Shown here: piece after piece, positions 43,500 through 54,060 of the stretch
Layout of the letters: each line of letters begins with the position of its first letter
Numbering within the stretch: position 1 is the first letter of the stretch
NCBI GenBank assembly: GCA_018340375.1
Contig: JAFFJZ010000025.1
Coordinates: forward strand, 1,627,501 to 1,691,500
Source of the DNA: Gonatopus flavifemur
Lineage: Eukaryota > Arthropoda > Insecta > Hymenoptera > Dryinidae
Direction: 5' to 3'
Length of the DNA stretch: 64,000 bases
Position numbers and translations under genes: made by a program
Notes under the pieces: model-generated
Database searches by the model: none
The model's input: the letters and a program-made list of their open reading frames with translations, nothing else
What the model was told of the DNA's origin: nothing

Positions 43500-44770
43500 C
43501 TACGAACTTTTGGTGAACTCACTACGGATATTCCTCCCCGTGGATGATTGCGGGTCTTCCAGGGGGATATTCATGATACCTGTCCTTGATATCCTTTTTA
43601 TCCATCCCTGGTAGTATCTGCTTCCTTTACGTGGTGGGGAGGATGAGTATCTCAGAGTTGGATCTCTTTTCGAGTGGAATGGACTACTCAAGAGAAAGAA
43701 TACAAACTGAGAGAAATGAAATCATCCTAATGCCAGGAACATCGGCGAAAACGGAAGGAAAGCAAGGGGAAATTACCTTCCTTGACATGTTTCAATACTT
43801 CCCGAGGAAATGAAACCTTTTCCAAACCTGGAATATTATGTAACGAAAACAAACGAACAAATTGATAAATACATGATGACACTCTCTCGGGTAAAATATT
43901 CCGGAGGTAAACTAGTCTCCCGTTCGGATCTCCGGGTGGAGGCTGCTCGAGCAAGCTTCATCAGCAAAGAACGAAAACCGAAGAATAGGATAGGGAAAAG
44001 AAACAACATTCTTCGAGTCGGAGCATGGAATGTTAGATCACTGAGGCAAGCGGGAAAATTAGAAAATTTGAAATTAGGAATGAATAGGTTGAATATAGAC
44101 GTAATGAGGATTAGCGAAATAAGATGGCCACAAGAGGGTGATTTCTGGAGTGGGGATTATAGAATAATTCATACAGGATCAAAGAACGGTCAAGCAGGTG
44201 TAGGAATTGTAATGCATAAAAGAGTAGGAAATAGGATAGAAAATTATTTGCAACATAATGAACGTGTGATGATGGTTAGAATCAGAACAAAACCGGTAGA
44301 CACAGTCATAGTCGAAGTATACATGCCCACATCTGCATATTCGGAGGAAGATATTGAAAAAACGTACGAAGAAATAGAAGGAGTGATAGAATTTGTAAAG
44401 GGAGAAAAGAATTTGATAGTGATGGGGGATTGGAATGCGGTAGTAGGACGAGGAAAGGAGGGCAACATAATAGGAGATTTTGCGTTAGGGAGGAGGAACG
44501 ATAGAGGACAACGTTTAGTCGAATTTTGTGGAAATCATAAGATGGGTATCACAAACACTTCATTTGAAAATCATCCAAGAAGGATCTACACTTGGAAAAT
44601 GCCAGGAGATACAGCAAGATACCAAATTGATTACATATTAGTGAAACAAAGATTCAGAAACTAGGTGAAAAACTGTATAACTTATCCCAGTGCGGATATA
44701 GATAGTGATCATAATATGTTGATGATAAAATGTTCTCTGAAATTCAAATCTCTGAAGAAGAAGAGGAAGC
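43500..44770 (+). pseudogene. Non-LTR retrotransposon 5' part with APE endonuclease
   Basis: The open segment starting at 43810 has an N-terminal extension of about 70 residues, then an APE-type endonuclease: VGAWNVRSLRQAGKLENL, VMRISEIRWP (Glu of the SE.RW motif), GQAGVGIVMHK, VYMPTSAYSEE, VMGDWNAVVGRG and YTWKMPGDTARYQIDYIL. One TAG at 44662 interrupts it, and the same frame then yields DSDHNMLMIKC, the catalytic His box. The RT half is missing: the sequence runs directly into BEL integrase at about 44770. The region from 43500 to 43810 is probably the 5' UTR. The clade looks RTE-like. The usual truncation is at the 5' end, so loss of the 3' half points to a later deletion. Confidence 0.85.
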
Positions 44771-45734
44771 TAGGGTCATTGCCTGCGGTCCGTACTAAAC
44801 CAAGTAGGCCATTTACTACTTCGGGCGTGGATTATGCAGGGCCTCATCAAATCAGGTACGCTCCTGGAAGAGGTTTGAAATCATATAAGGGCTACGTTGC
44901 TATTTTCATTTGCCTCGCTACCAAAGCCGTGCACCTAGAGCTTGAATCTAGCTACGATAGCAAGAGTTTCATCGCCGCCTTTAGGCGCTCCACAGCCCGC
45001 TGGGGGCACAGCAGTGCTCTTTATAGCGATCAAGGCACTCCGTTTGTAGGTGCAGACACTGAACTTAGGGCTATGTGCCGAAAATCAATCTGCTTTTACC
45101 TACGAAATTTCTAATTTACTAGGGCACCAGGGAACAGATTGGCACTTCAATCCACCTGGGGCTCCTCACTTTGGTGGAATATGGGAAGCCGCGGTTAAAT
45201 CCTCCAAGTACCACTTGAGGCGGGTAGTTGGACTAGCTACGCTCACCTTCGGAGAATTTTACACTCTTCAAACCCAAGTTGAGGCCTGTCTCGACTCTAG
45301 ACCATTGCTACCCCTTACGCCTGGCCCTCCGGACACCCCCCCTATTGGCATCAGCTCATCTTCTAATACGGTCCAGCTCATTTTTGATTCCCGAACCTAG
45401 TTGTCTTGACGAACACATTGCTCCTTTAAATAGATGGAAACTTCTCCAGCAGATGCTGCAGGATTGGTGGAGAGGACGGCTGCGCGAATATTTTCAATCT
45501 CTCCAGACAAGATATAAGTGGACCACAGCTCAGCCCTCCGTCCAAAAGGACGACTTAGTTTTAGTTTCAGATGAAAGCTCTGCACCGGCCAAATGGCCTA
45601 TAGCCCAGGTTATTGAGACATTTTGTGGCCCAGACGGATTGACCAGGGTGATAAGGTTACGCACCTCCAGCTCGGAGCTAGAGCGCCCTGTGCATAAGCT
45701 TATTCCTTTGCCAAAAGCTGATCCAGGTGTCTAA
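44771..45734 (+). pseudogene. BEL copy 2 integrase region
   Basis: LPAVRTKPSRPFTTSGVDYAGP with the first Asp, YKGYVAIFICLATKAVHLEL, then [14 protein letters not shown] with the second Asp, and [18 protein letters not shown] with the Glu that copy 1 has lost. Frame changes occur near 45060 and 45330. The C-terminal tail is LNRWKLLQQMLQDWWRGR, then DGLTRVIRLRTSSSELERP. The zinc-binding part upstream is missing because of the junction with the endonuclease fragment. Confidence 0.9.
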
Positions 45735-45900
45735 CCTCACCTCCGTTTGTAATACTAGTTGTACTATTTTTTGCATTAACCTTTGAGAATTGAGCTCGTA
45801 CCCATGGCGATCGAAACTGTGGGTTTATTTTCTCTTTTTGATATCGTTTGTGAATCATTTGAAAATCACATGTTGCGTTCTTCATAAAAAATGATCAAAA

Positions 45901-45915
45901 ACGAGGTGGGTGGAA
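45901..45915 (+). promoter_or_regulatory. Polypurine tract of BEL copy 2
   Basis: acgaggtgggtggaa directly before the LTR start TGTTGAAG, one base shorter than the tract of copy 1. Confidence 0.8.
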
Positions 45916-46045
45916 TGTTGAAGAGGAAGCGCCTGCTCAATATCTTCACTCGTGTTAAGCAAACATGCATAATCATAAGGAAGCGATCGGCGTTACCGAC
46001 GTGAATTGTTGCATATTGTCACCTGTAATGTAAGAGATACGCGGG
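45916..46045 (+). repeat. BEL copy 2, 3' LTR, truncated
   Basis: Matches 37802-37931 without gaps; the remaining 231 bp of the LTR are absent, and copia RNase H sequence follows at once. Confidence 0.88.
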
Positions 46046-46680
46046 AACCGTGGATTACACCGATGGATTTGAACTATGAATATGACGAATACGAACAAAT
46101 AGATACTGAATTAGAATCACAATGTAAGTCTTTGATAGGATCGCAGTTATATGCAAGTGTAAGTACTAGACCAGATATAGCCTACGCGACAAACTACTTA
46201 AGCAGATACCAAACAAGATCAACACAAAGTCTATGGCAAGCATTAAAACGAGTGTTACGATATCTAAAAGGAACATTAGATGTAGAACTTCATTTCTGTA
46301 AATATAGCTACCAAGACCCATTAATTGGATATTCAGATGCGAACTGGGCTCGGGATAATGACAGTAAATCCACATCTGGATATATATATTTTCTCATATT
46401 TCGAAATCCAGTCATCTGGAGAACAAGAAAACAGTCGACCGTCGCACTAAGTACGGCGGAATCCGAATACGTAGTTTTGAATGAAGCAACCTTCGAAGCA
46501 TGCTGGATTGTAGAATCATTGAATGATCTAGATGTGAATGTAAAAGTGACTAGAATTTTCGAAGATAATCAAAGCGTGATACAAGCGGCAACAAATCCTG
46601 ATTAAAAACGTTTGAAACATTTAGAAATGAAACTTAATTTCATAAAAAACCAAATTGAAAAAAGGAAAATAGAATAACAG
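46046..46680 (+). pseudogene. copia end of RT and RNase H
   Basis: PWITPMDLNYE, the usual segment shortly after the RT core, then LIGSQLYASVSTRPDIAYA, LKRVLRYLKGT, IGYSDANWARDNDSKSTSGYI (RNase H Asp region), STVALSTAESEYVVLNEA (Glu) and FEDNQSVIQAA (Asp). A stop at 46603 precedes KRLKHLEMKL. The three visible RNase H acidic positions are intact. The missing piece between 37801 and 46046 is about 200 residues of RT. Confidence 0.9.
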
Positions 46681-46798
46681 TATATAAATACAAAGTTCCA
46701 ATGAGCAGACTTCTTAAAGAAGCCTATCGCTAAATTTTTATTCAAAAATGTAATGGAAAAGTTGGGTGTGTATTGGATTGTATGAGCGTGTAGGTGAT

Positions 46799-46812
46799 AG
46801 ATTGGGAGGGAG
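46799..46812 (+). promoter_or_regulatory. copia polypurine tract
   Basis: gattgggagggag right before the 3' LTR start. Confidence 0.8.
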
Positions 46813-47079
46813 TGTTGAGAGTCAATCTATACACGAATTTATGCTCTAAGGGAAAAAAGGTGTTGGAGTTGAGGCGACGTTATTTTGTTATATCGTAGTC
46901 GTACAGTGATGAGGATAGATCATTGTGTTATGTGATTTCATGGTTACGAATTAAAGTTGATATATCGAAAAAGGATTGTCATTGAAAGAGATTGAGTTTT
47001 GTGGATTATATTATGAGTTTCTTATTATGAATAAACTAATTATTTCATTGTACGTGAGTGAACGATTATTAATTTATCA
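46813..47079 (+). repeat. copia 3' LTR
   Basis: 267 bp, the same length as the 5' LTR, ending TAATTTATCA followed by the target duplication cttca. Confidence 0.92.
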
Positions 47080-47210
47080 CTTCAATCATTTCATCATTGG
47101 ACAGTAATAGATTATTGAAATCAAAAGTGAAGAAAAGAAGGAAAGGAAAGTGAATTTCCTTGAACAAGTATCCATGTGGGGAATTCTGGAAACTAAATGT
47201 TAGTTGACCG
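47080..47210 (+). repeat. Dispersed repeat, copy 2, right part
   Basis: Aligns with 788-925 (catttcatcattggaca, gtgaagaaaagaagg, gggaattctggaaactaaat). It continues 34301 across the copia. Confidence 0.75.
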
Positions 47211-47560
47211 ATAAGTGTACCTCCCTTATAGAGCTGTCCGTTTCAAACGGACAGAACCTCTATCTGAATCTAACGGAGTCAATATGTGGTTTTGAAAAAC
47301 ACATAATAATCCCGTTAGGTCCCGCTGAAGGTTCTGTTTGTTTCTAACGGCTATTTTTATCAGGATGTACATATGCTATATGCATCATCATCTTGATGAT
47401 AATCTCATGTATAACGTATACATACATATAGGACGCTTCCGGTTGCAGGCATTCAGGGTCCCTGGGGCTTTGAGAATGAATTCTCATCGGCTAATCCATG
47501 GCCCCTGAGGCCAAGGACTTTTGCAATCGGGAGGATCCATAATATTCCGAAATATCCCAA
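47211..47560. other. No feature recognised
   Basis: A hairpin-like pair gtccgtttcaaacggac at 47238-47254 is the only structure seen. No frame of note. Confidence 0.5.
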
Positions 47561-47670
47561 CTCTCAAATACTTCATTTTTCATTAGATATCCGTATTTTT
47601 GATTCTGTTCAGTTTCAGATAATTCTTTTCTTGAATATCAAAGATGATGAATATCTATTCTCACATCCCA

Positions 47671-47763
47671 CACAGTGCCATAGTCTCAAAAGGATTCTTA
47701 TTGGACTGATTTTGTTCTCCATGAATTCTTTGAGAATTCTTCTAAGGCTGCAGTGCTATGTGG
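47671..47763. repeat. Small hairpin element (gaattctt family)
   Basis: cacagtgccatagtct and ggctgcagtgctatgtg are imperfect complements; the middle shares aattctttgagaattctt with 10697-10798. Inserted in the 520-bp repeat. Confidence 0.65.
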
Positions 47764-49286
47764 GATATTTCTACTCTCACACATCCCATTCTTGAACATA
47801 TATTGAAAGGATGAGAGGAATATGTTTTTGAATAAGATTGTTTTCCATTCTCAATGATACATATTAACAAATCAAGATCTGTGAGAGTGCAAATACGTTA
47901 AAATGGAGTTATTTGACTTTGATCCCACCCAGCACAAATGCTCAATTTGAATTTATAAAGACTTCCTGAAAACCTCTTGAATAATTCCCGTCATGCTAAT
48001 CAATATGTATCGATTAATTATTAAATAACTATTTGGGAACTTTGAATTTTAGATGAAGTTTTTTGAAGATTCTTCATGAACTCCATGTTGACTGTGATTT
48101 GAAAACAATGAATCAAGTAAAAAATAAAGGAACGAGTATGATTGTACAAAAAGATAAAGGTTGGTAAGAATAGGAATATCATTCAGCTTAAATGTAACAG
48201 CAGGAGAGATAAAACTGTTGCAGAGATCATTTTAGAATACATCGTATCTCGAGTCACACGAGTCAGGCTACTGATAGTTATTCTACGACAATTTTCATGA
48301 TTTCAAACTTATTTATAACATATATGATACTCCGAAATGGTTTACTCCCAAGTACTTGGTTTTTCATAAAATATTTGTATTTTCATTCTTGTTTATTTTC
48401 GGAGAATTGTTCTCTTCAATATCATGCCTGATCATGAATATCTATTTGTAGATATTTTTACTCTGACAGGTCTTCATTGTTGCATATGATATGACAAGTC
48501 TTCATTTTTTAGTACATATTAAAAGGAGAAAAATTGCTGTTGAATGAAATTTTCTTCCATTTTCAACACATATTTGGGGATACAGACCTGCAGGAGTGAA
48601 AATATGTGAAGATGGAAATATTCAACGTTGATGATATTAAAAAATAGAATTATTCGAGAACAAACGTAATTCAAACTAAAGATAGAAGTTCGTAAGAATG
48701 GAAATACAATTCAACTTGAATCAAAAAACTGGAGGGTCCAAACTTGAGGAGAGAATATTTTAGAATCAATTCTGTCTCCAGCTACATCAATCAGATTGAT
48801 CTTCAGTTATTCAAAATTAATATCCAAAATTATGATATTATTTATAACATACATAATACTCCGGAATATTCTTCCTCTCAAACCCTCTATTCTCAATTGG
48901 ATATTATCCATCAGAGATCTGTATTCTCAATCATCCTAATCTTCAGATAATCCTTGCCTGCATATCACTCTTGACCAATATCTATTTCCACATTTTCCAC
49001 CCTCACAAATGCTCATTATTGAACATATGTTGGAATGAGGACGAAAATGGGCGGTTGAATGGGATTATTTTCATTTGTGACACATATCTAAGAATAACGA
49101 TCTGTGAATATCAAAATATATGAAAATAAAGATATTCAACATTCATGATATTCGAGAATTGGATCATCTGAAAATAAAGATGATAACAGATGAAAATAAA
49201 AGTTTTTAAGAATAGAAATGTAATCCAGCTTGGATGGAACAACTGGAGAGACGGAACTTTGGAAGAAAACATTCAACATGAATTGT

Positions 49287-49402
49287 GGGGCCTTCCGAAG
49301 TAGCTGACAGGATCATCTGGTCATGACCAGATCATTTTCTCAACCAATCAGAGGTGATCTGGTCATGACCAGGTGATCAGATCAGCTACTTCGGAAGGCT
49401 CC
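49287..49402. mobile_element. MITE, 116 bp
   Basis: gccttccgaagtagctga and its complement; inner palindromes of gatctggtcatgaccagatc. It interrupts the third 520-bp unit. Confidence 0.75.
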
Positions 49403-49529
49403 TGTATCTCCAGTTATGTCAGTCAGGTTGATCTGTAGTTATTCTACGACAATTTTTATAATCAGAATACTTTTGTATCTGGTCAATTTTCGGCGAGTTG
49501 ATCCTGAACAGTCTGCGTAAGCATTCGTA

Positions 49530-50480
49530 AATTGGTCAGTCCAGTGCATCTGATGCAGAAATTTGTGTTATATCGACAGCGCTATTGTCTTTTCTCCATC
49601 TCCTTTCAACGCTATCTAATGATCATGATGGTAAGTGCCATACAGATGTATACTACATTGGCGTCCTTCTTCCTTTTTCTCCATCCACCAGTAATTGTAT
49701 TGAAAGAATCTGACAGTAGTATACTCGACGCGAGGACGTGTTGTATATCCTGTGCGCTCCTGCCTTTTCTTCAGTTTTCTATGACGCTACGTAATGATAT
49801 TGATCATGATTGATTGATGATCGACCATGCTGGTATGTCATGTACAGATGTGTGGTACACCTATATCTTCCTTGCTTCCTCTTCTCCCACTAGTGATTCT
49901 ATTGGAAGAATCTGGTAGTAGTATACCTGACGCAATGACTTGTTGATTATCCACTACGCTCCTATCTTTTCTTCATTTCCTTACTGCGCTACCTATTGAT
50001 ATTGATCCTGCTTATACATGATGGACAGATGAATGATATATCTGCATCTTGCCTGTTTTTCCTTCATCCACCTGTAATTCTGCTCCAAGAATGTAGGGAT
50101 TCTCTATCAATTGAATCCACTTTGCAATCTGTGATGCGAATTGATAGCGGTGATAGCAAGCTCACAGAATGGTATATTCGCTCCATTTTGTTTCTCCCTT
50201 ATCCCCCTGAAACACCGCGCGAAGAATCTCATACCAGCATCAGGTAGATCTGTGATATATCACTGCGCCTTTGCCGTTTCTCCGTTCGACTATGAGGCCA
50301 CCGAATGAGATTGATAGTAACGATAGTTAGCATACAAATTTGTGATACGTCTGCTCCATTCCTGCTTTGTCTCCAGCCACCTATGATCCTACTCCAAAGA
50401 ACTGATGAGCCCAGCATGTAGTAAGAATCTGTGGCATATCTCTCGTGTTTCCGCCTTTGTGAAAATCGCTTTGACATACT
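49530..50480. repeat. Old tandem repeat, unit about 140-200 bp, five diverged copies
   Basis: The phrase ccacc-gtaattctatt-gaagaatct recurs near 49684, 49886, 50067, 50205 (weak) and 50374, each followed by wording like gcgctcctgccttttct and a gatattgatcatgat block. Strongly diverged. Open frames in it are incidental. Confidence 0.5.
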
Positions 50481-51011
50481 CCAATGTGACTGGAGTAACT
50501 GCCCAAGTGTGGAGTAACGATCGTATGGATACGAACTTTATATCACACTACTGTCGGCTGAATACCTATGAAGATAAAAGTGGGTTGATATGCCACCAAC
50601 TTCCAATGAGAGTATCCCTGAATAGATGTCCGAAAGACGTGAAACCAACTTCATGTACATGTATCCCGCCGAGACAATAGCTGTCATCCAAAAAAAAATC
50701 AAATGTAAATAATGAAGTGCGATGATTATGAATTTCAAAATCAAGGAATTTGACTGAATGGAGAGCGCGTATTTTCATGATTAAGTCAACCTCAAATGTA
50801 TGATCAGTGAGCGTATATCTTCATGTATTGCTGAATTGGGCAATAAAATCAATCACTACTATTACTACATCAGGTGACGTCAAGAATTGGTTGTGTCCAT
50901 TGATGTCAGGAAACGCAATTCATGATGAAAATGTGAATCGAAGGGACACTTTATCAGATAAGCACAGTTTATTTTGAATATTATATACAAAATGATTTTA
51001 AAAATTGAAAA
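50481..51011. other. No gene recognised
   Basis: AT-rich sequence with short chance frames only. The interspersed repeat that follows may begin inside its last 70 bp, but its counterpart leaves the window. Confidence 0.45.
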
Positions 51012-51208
51012 ACGCCGATTCTTTGTGAAACTATTTTCACAATCTAGAGCCATTCTGCGAATGGAGCAGATCCTGGGGGGAACGTGGAGACAGAACCCAT
51101 CATATGATGATGAAAAATAAAATTAAGATTGAAATCCCGTACGAATGATCAGTCATCCTCCGAAGGATCCATAAAGCGATACGCCTTTTTAACAGGGGAT
51201 CAGAAGTA
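51012..51208 (+). repeat. Interspersed repeat next to a microsatellite, copy A
   Basis: Reverse-complement match to 63805-64000, nearly identical (gtacgaatgatcagtcatcc, ggatccataaagcgatacgc). Both copies run into a CATA-type microsatellite at the same point, so the microsatellite belongs to the repeat. Confidence 0.85.
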
Positions 51209-51465
51209 ATGCATACATACATACATACATACATACATACATACATACATACATACATACATACATACATACATACATACATACATGCATACATGCATAC
51301 ATGCATACATGTATACATGCATACATACATACATGCATACATACATACATGCATACATGCATACATGCATACATGCATACATGCATACATGCATACATGC
51401 ATACATGCATACATGCATACATGCATACATGCATACATGCACACATGCATACATGCATACATGTA
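51209..51465. repeat. (CATA)n / (CATACATG)n microsatellite
   Basis: About 257 bp: first pure catacata, then mostly catgcata. All open frames here on both strands (repeats of MHAC/IHTY type) are artefacts. Confidence 0.95.
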
Positions 51466-51677
51466 TTTTGGCTGCACTAAATGTGCAGGACTTGAACAAG
51501 CGTGTACGCTTCTCTTGCATTATTATTACTGTCCATGGAGTATGAATTTTCATTCGCACTCTTTGTCTCAAACATTGCTTCAAATAATCCTGGAATCAGT
51601 TTTATTCACTCATTTTTTACCTTCCACCAAAGTTTTTTTTTACGCTGCCCCGTACTTTTCGTTCCCGCTTCATTTCA

Positions 51678-51921
51678 CACTGAGAGAAAAGAAATCCTAA
51701 ACCAAGAAAATATTGGATTGACCGAGTTGAATCCAATATCTTTCCGACTCAAGTAAACTTTTGTCAAAAGAAGAAAATATCTATTCAGTTTGAAACTACA
51801 CAACCTGATATGGAGAAAATTTTCTTACCCCAAGTACACATTCTCTTGAGATAAGAAAAAAATATATATTCTTAGAACAAGAAAATATGATCTTAGGATT
51901 TAGTCAATTTTCTTTTCAGTG
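51678..51921. mobile_element. MITE with CACTGAGAG-type ends
   Basis: CACTGAGAGAAAAGAAATCC and the complement (ttttcttttcagtg). Related to 43246-43448. Confidence 0.65.
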
Positions 51922-52139
51922 CAGTTTTAATGTTCACCAGGGTTGAGTTGGAATCAATCGAGTATCCCATGAAAACTCATCTCCCCTTTGTATTCATTGT
52001 TTCAACATTATGAATTGAATGGCATTACTTTATTGCTATTGATGATTGAATAAATCGTCGATCACATGATGAAACGTCACAAGTCCTGTTTTTGAATGAT
52101 CAAGAGACGCAGTAGCGTCTCGACGCCAGGTACATGGGG

Positions 52140-52610
52140 AAAAAATTTTTTATATAAATTGTATATTAAGTGCAAATTCAAATGTCGCTGCCGCCTCTCT
52201 TTCACAGTAAGTTTGGAGGTTCAGTTTTTATTCCTTGAATTGTTTCGATGTGATCACGTATTTCAAATATGAACCAATTTCATTCTGTAGATACGATTTT
52301 TTGCTTTCGATTGAGATATCTTCCAATCCAATCGGTGAAGTATCACTGAGATATCTCAATTTCGATTCTATTTTGTATCATAATATTTCAGATTCGATTC
52401 TTATTTGCGTTTTCCAGTGCCTCGAAATATTTTCTCCGCGACTTTTTTCCGAAACTCGACTCTCAGTTGTATCAATCGATAACACAGTTTCGGAACATAA
52501 CCTGAACGCGATCAGCTGTGATCCAAAGACACGTGTTTCATTGAAATGTCAATACAACCCAAACAAATTCATGAGAGGGTGAGAGAGTGAGAGATTATTT
52601 TTCTTCTGAT
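52140..52610 (+). other. Unassigned 115-codon open frame with a TATA-like box
   Basis: A frame at 52235-52582 (MNCFDVITYFKYEPISF...) has no motif I recognise. A TATATAAA word lies at 52151-52158. The composition is ordinary for this region. It may be chance; it is listed because it is one of the few stretches not explained by repeats. Confidence 0.2.
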
Positions 52611-53256
52611 TAAAGGTTAAGAATTATTATCACACGCCGATACAAAATTTCGAATTTAATAAATTCTTCCCATTAAAGTATGGAGTTAATTTATTTTCAT
52701 AAAATTAAAACAGTTTTAAAATTTATTGTGTGAAGTGGAATAGTGCTTTCATGCGTGCACGTACGTGGAAAACAAATTGCACGTGATTTCACATTAAGAT
52801 TTTGAAGATAGCAAGGATGAAGGTGGAAAACTGGACAGGATCAGATAATCAGATAAGTTTATCTACTATTTTCGTGTCTCTTACAAAATAGAACATGTTT
52901 TGGTATGAGAAATTCACTTTGTGGTTAATTTTCCATGTTCCGGATCAGGACCTCTGCAACTATGGTAATATTAGCGACAGTTGTGGCTTCTGCAATCTGC
53001 AACCATAATATTAGTGGATAATACTTTATAATCACACCCAGAGCAGTAGTGGGTACAGCCCCCACAACCCACATGCGACCCTTGTTGTAAGTAAATTATT
53101 TAAGTTATTTCAGTGTGTGGGAAAGAATCTGAGATTCATAGCATGATACTTGAGAGAATATATGACAGTTGATGTAATTCTTTTTTCTTTACATTCTCTT
53201 TACAGATGAAGACCGTCAAGTGAATGCAGGAGAAATTTCCTTTAAACTGTCTCTGC
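52611..53256. other. No feature recognised
   Basis: AT-rich, without repeats or convincing frames. The words gaccgtcaagtgaatgcagg (53213) resemble gacagtcaagcggatgcaga at 54063, on the far side of the non-LTR fragment. Confidence 0.5.

Positions 53257-53289
<33 letters not shown>
53257..53289. repeat. (GATA)n microsatellite, tail of the non-LTR element
   Basis: About eight copies of gata directly following, on the minus strand, an AATAAA at the 3' end of the element. It fits the 3'-terminal short repeats of CR1-like elements. Confidence 0.85.
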
Positions 53290-53290
<1 letters not shown>

Positions 53291-54060
53291 GTTTATTATT
53301 ATGCCTTAGGAAAACCTATGGGACGAATACAGTATAGTATTTTACAGCGGTTCTAAATAACTAGCAACAATAAAAAGAACTTATAAAACTAATTAAAAGC
53401 TAATAAATTCACTTTATATGCTCTCTAGATCTGAATAATTCATTCCATTTTATACTAGCATTCATCATTCAAACATAAAATCATCATTCGAGTCATTGAC
53501 CCAATCATGAGTATCTACTGATGAGAAGATGATGTAGATCTCTTTTGAAGGAAGCAAGAGTTGGCTGATTCCGAATGTGGGTTGGGAGTGAGTTTCAAAG
53601 TCTTGCAGCCGAAATCGTGAATGATTTCCCATACGTTGAGGTACGATGGAGGGGGATAACTAGAGCGTTACGATCAGATCTAGTATTGGAGGTTGAGTGT
53701 TGATAGGTGGATTTGAAACGATTATAGAAAGATGACGGTAATCGTGTTCTCAATCAACATCTGATATACAAATGAACCAAGGAAGTATTCACGTCGTTCC
53801 TTCAACTTCAACCAACGTAACCTCAGAAAATAGGGAGTTATGTGTTCATCTCGCTTGACATTGAAAATGAAACGGACGCAAGCATTAAAGGAGCGTTGTA
53901 GTTTCAGATTCTCTGTCTCCGTTATATCCCTGAAAACAAGGCAGCAATAGTCAAAATAAGGGATAATTAAACTAGATACCAATTTAGCTTTCATGTTGAT
54001 TGAGAGAAGGTGGCCATTCAGTCATAACTGATATAGGGCACGATGAACTTTTCTCCAGAT
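53290..54060 (-). pseudogene. CR1/Jockey-type non-LTR element, 3' end
   Basis: The C-terminal end of the RT protein: KVHRALYQL, a stop, then MKAKLVSSLIIPYFDYCCLVF (thumb region with the PYFDYC motif), LKLQRSFNACVRFIFNVKRDEH and LRLRWLKLKERREYFLGSFVY. About 430 bp of 3' UTR follow to AATAAA and the GATA tail. It is 5'-truncated, as expected from incomplete reverse transcription. Similar words just outside both ends could be an imperfect long target duplication. Confidence 0.85.

Larger units (their letters stand above)
37802..46045 (+). mobile_element. BEL/Pao LTR retrotransposon (copy 2), nested in copia, defective
   Basis: Complete 361-bp 5' LTR, primer site, leader of about 2.0 kb, gag N-terminal part, integrase, polypurine tract and the first 130 bp of the 3' LTR. 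Protease, RT and RNase H are absent. In their place lie a hAT-like element, MITEs and a non-LTR endonuclease. The 130-bp LTR overlap differs at 7 positions by eye. This is a different family from copy 1, because the LTR sequences do not align beyond the first few bases. Confidence 0.9.
34302..47079 (+). mobile_element. copia-type LTR retrotransposon with nested insertions
   Basis: Two 267-bp LTRs (34302-34568 and 46813-47079) with TGTTG...ATCA ends, flanked by identical cttca (34297-34301 and 47080-47084). Domain order is gag, zinc knuckle, protease, integrase, reverse transcriptase, RNase H, i.e. copia order with integrase before RT. Nested inside are a MITE (37105-37508) and BEL copy 2 (37802-46045). 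By eye the LTRs differ at about two dozen of 267 positions (about 91% identity). The gene is broken in several places. Confidence 0.93.
47561..49460. repeat. Old tandem repeat, unit about 520 bp, three diverged copies
   Basis: Corresponding blocks: gttggtaagaataggaatat (48160), gttcgtaagaatggaaatac (48690), gtttttaagaatagaaatgt (49205); and gagtcaggctactgatagtt (48265), tcaatcagattgatcttcag (48785), tcagtcaggttgatctgtag (49418). The copies differ by some 25-30%, so the array is old. Two MITEs lie within it. Confidence 0.6.

Noticed and set aside
51100..51700. Open frames on both strands made of MHVC or IHTY repeats
   Set aside because: They are translations of the CATA/CATG microsatellite.
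52235..52582. A 115-codon frame with an upstream TATA-like word as a host gene
   Set aside because: No recognisable domain, no splice or start context I can defend; kept only as an unassigned feature.
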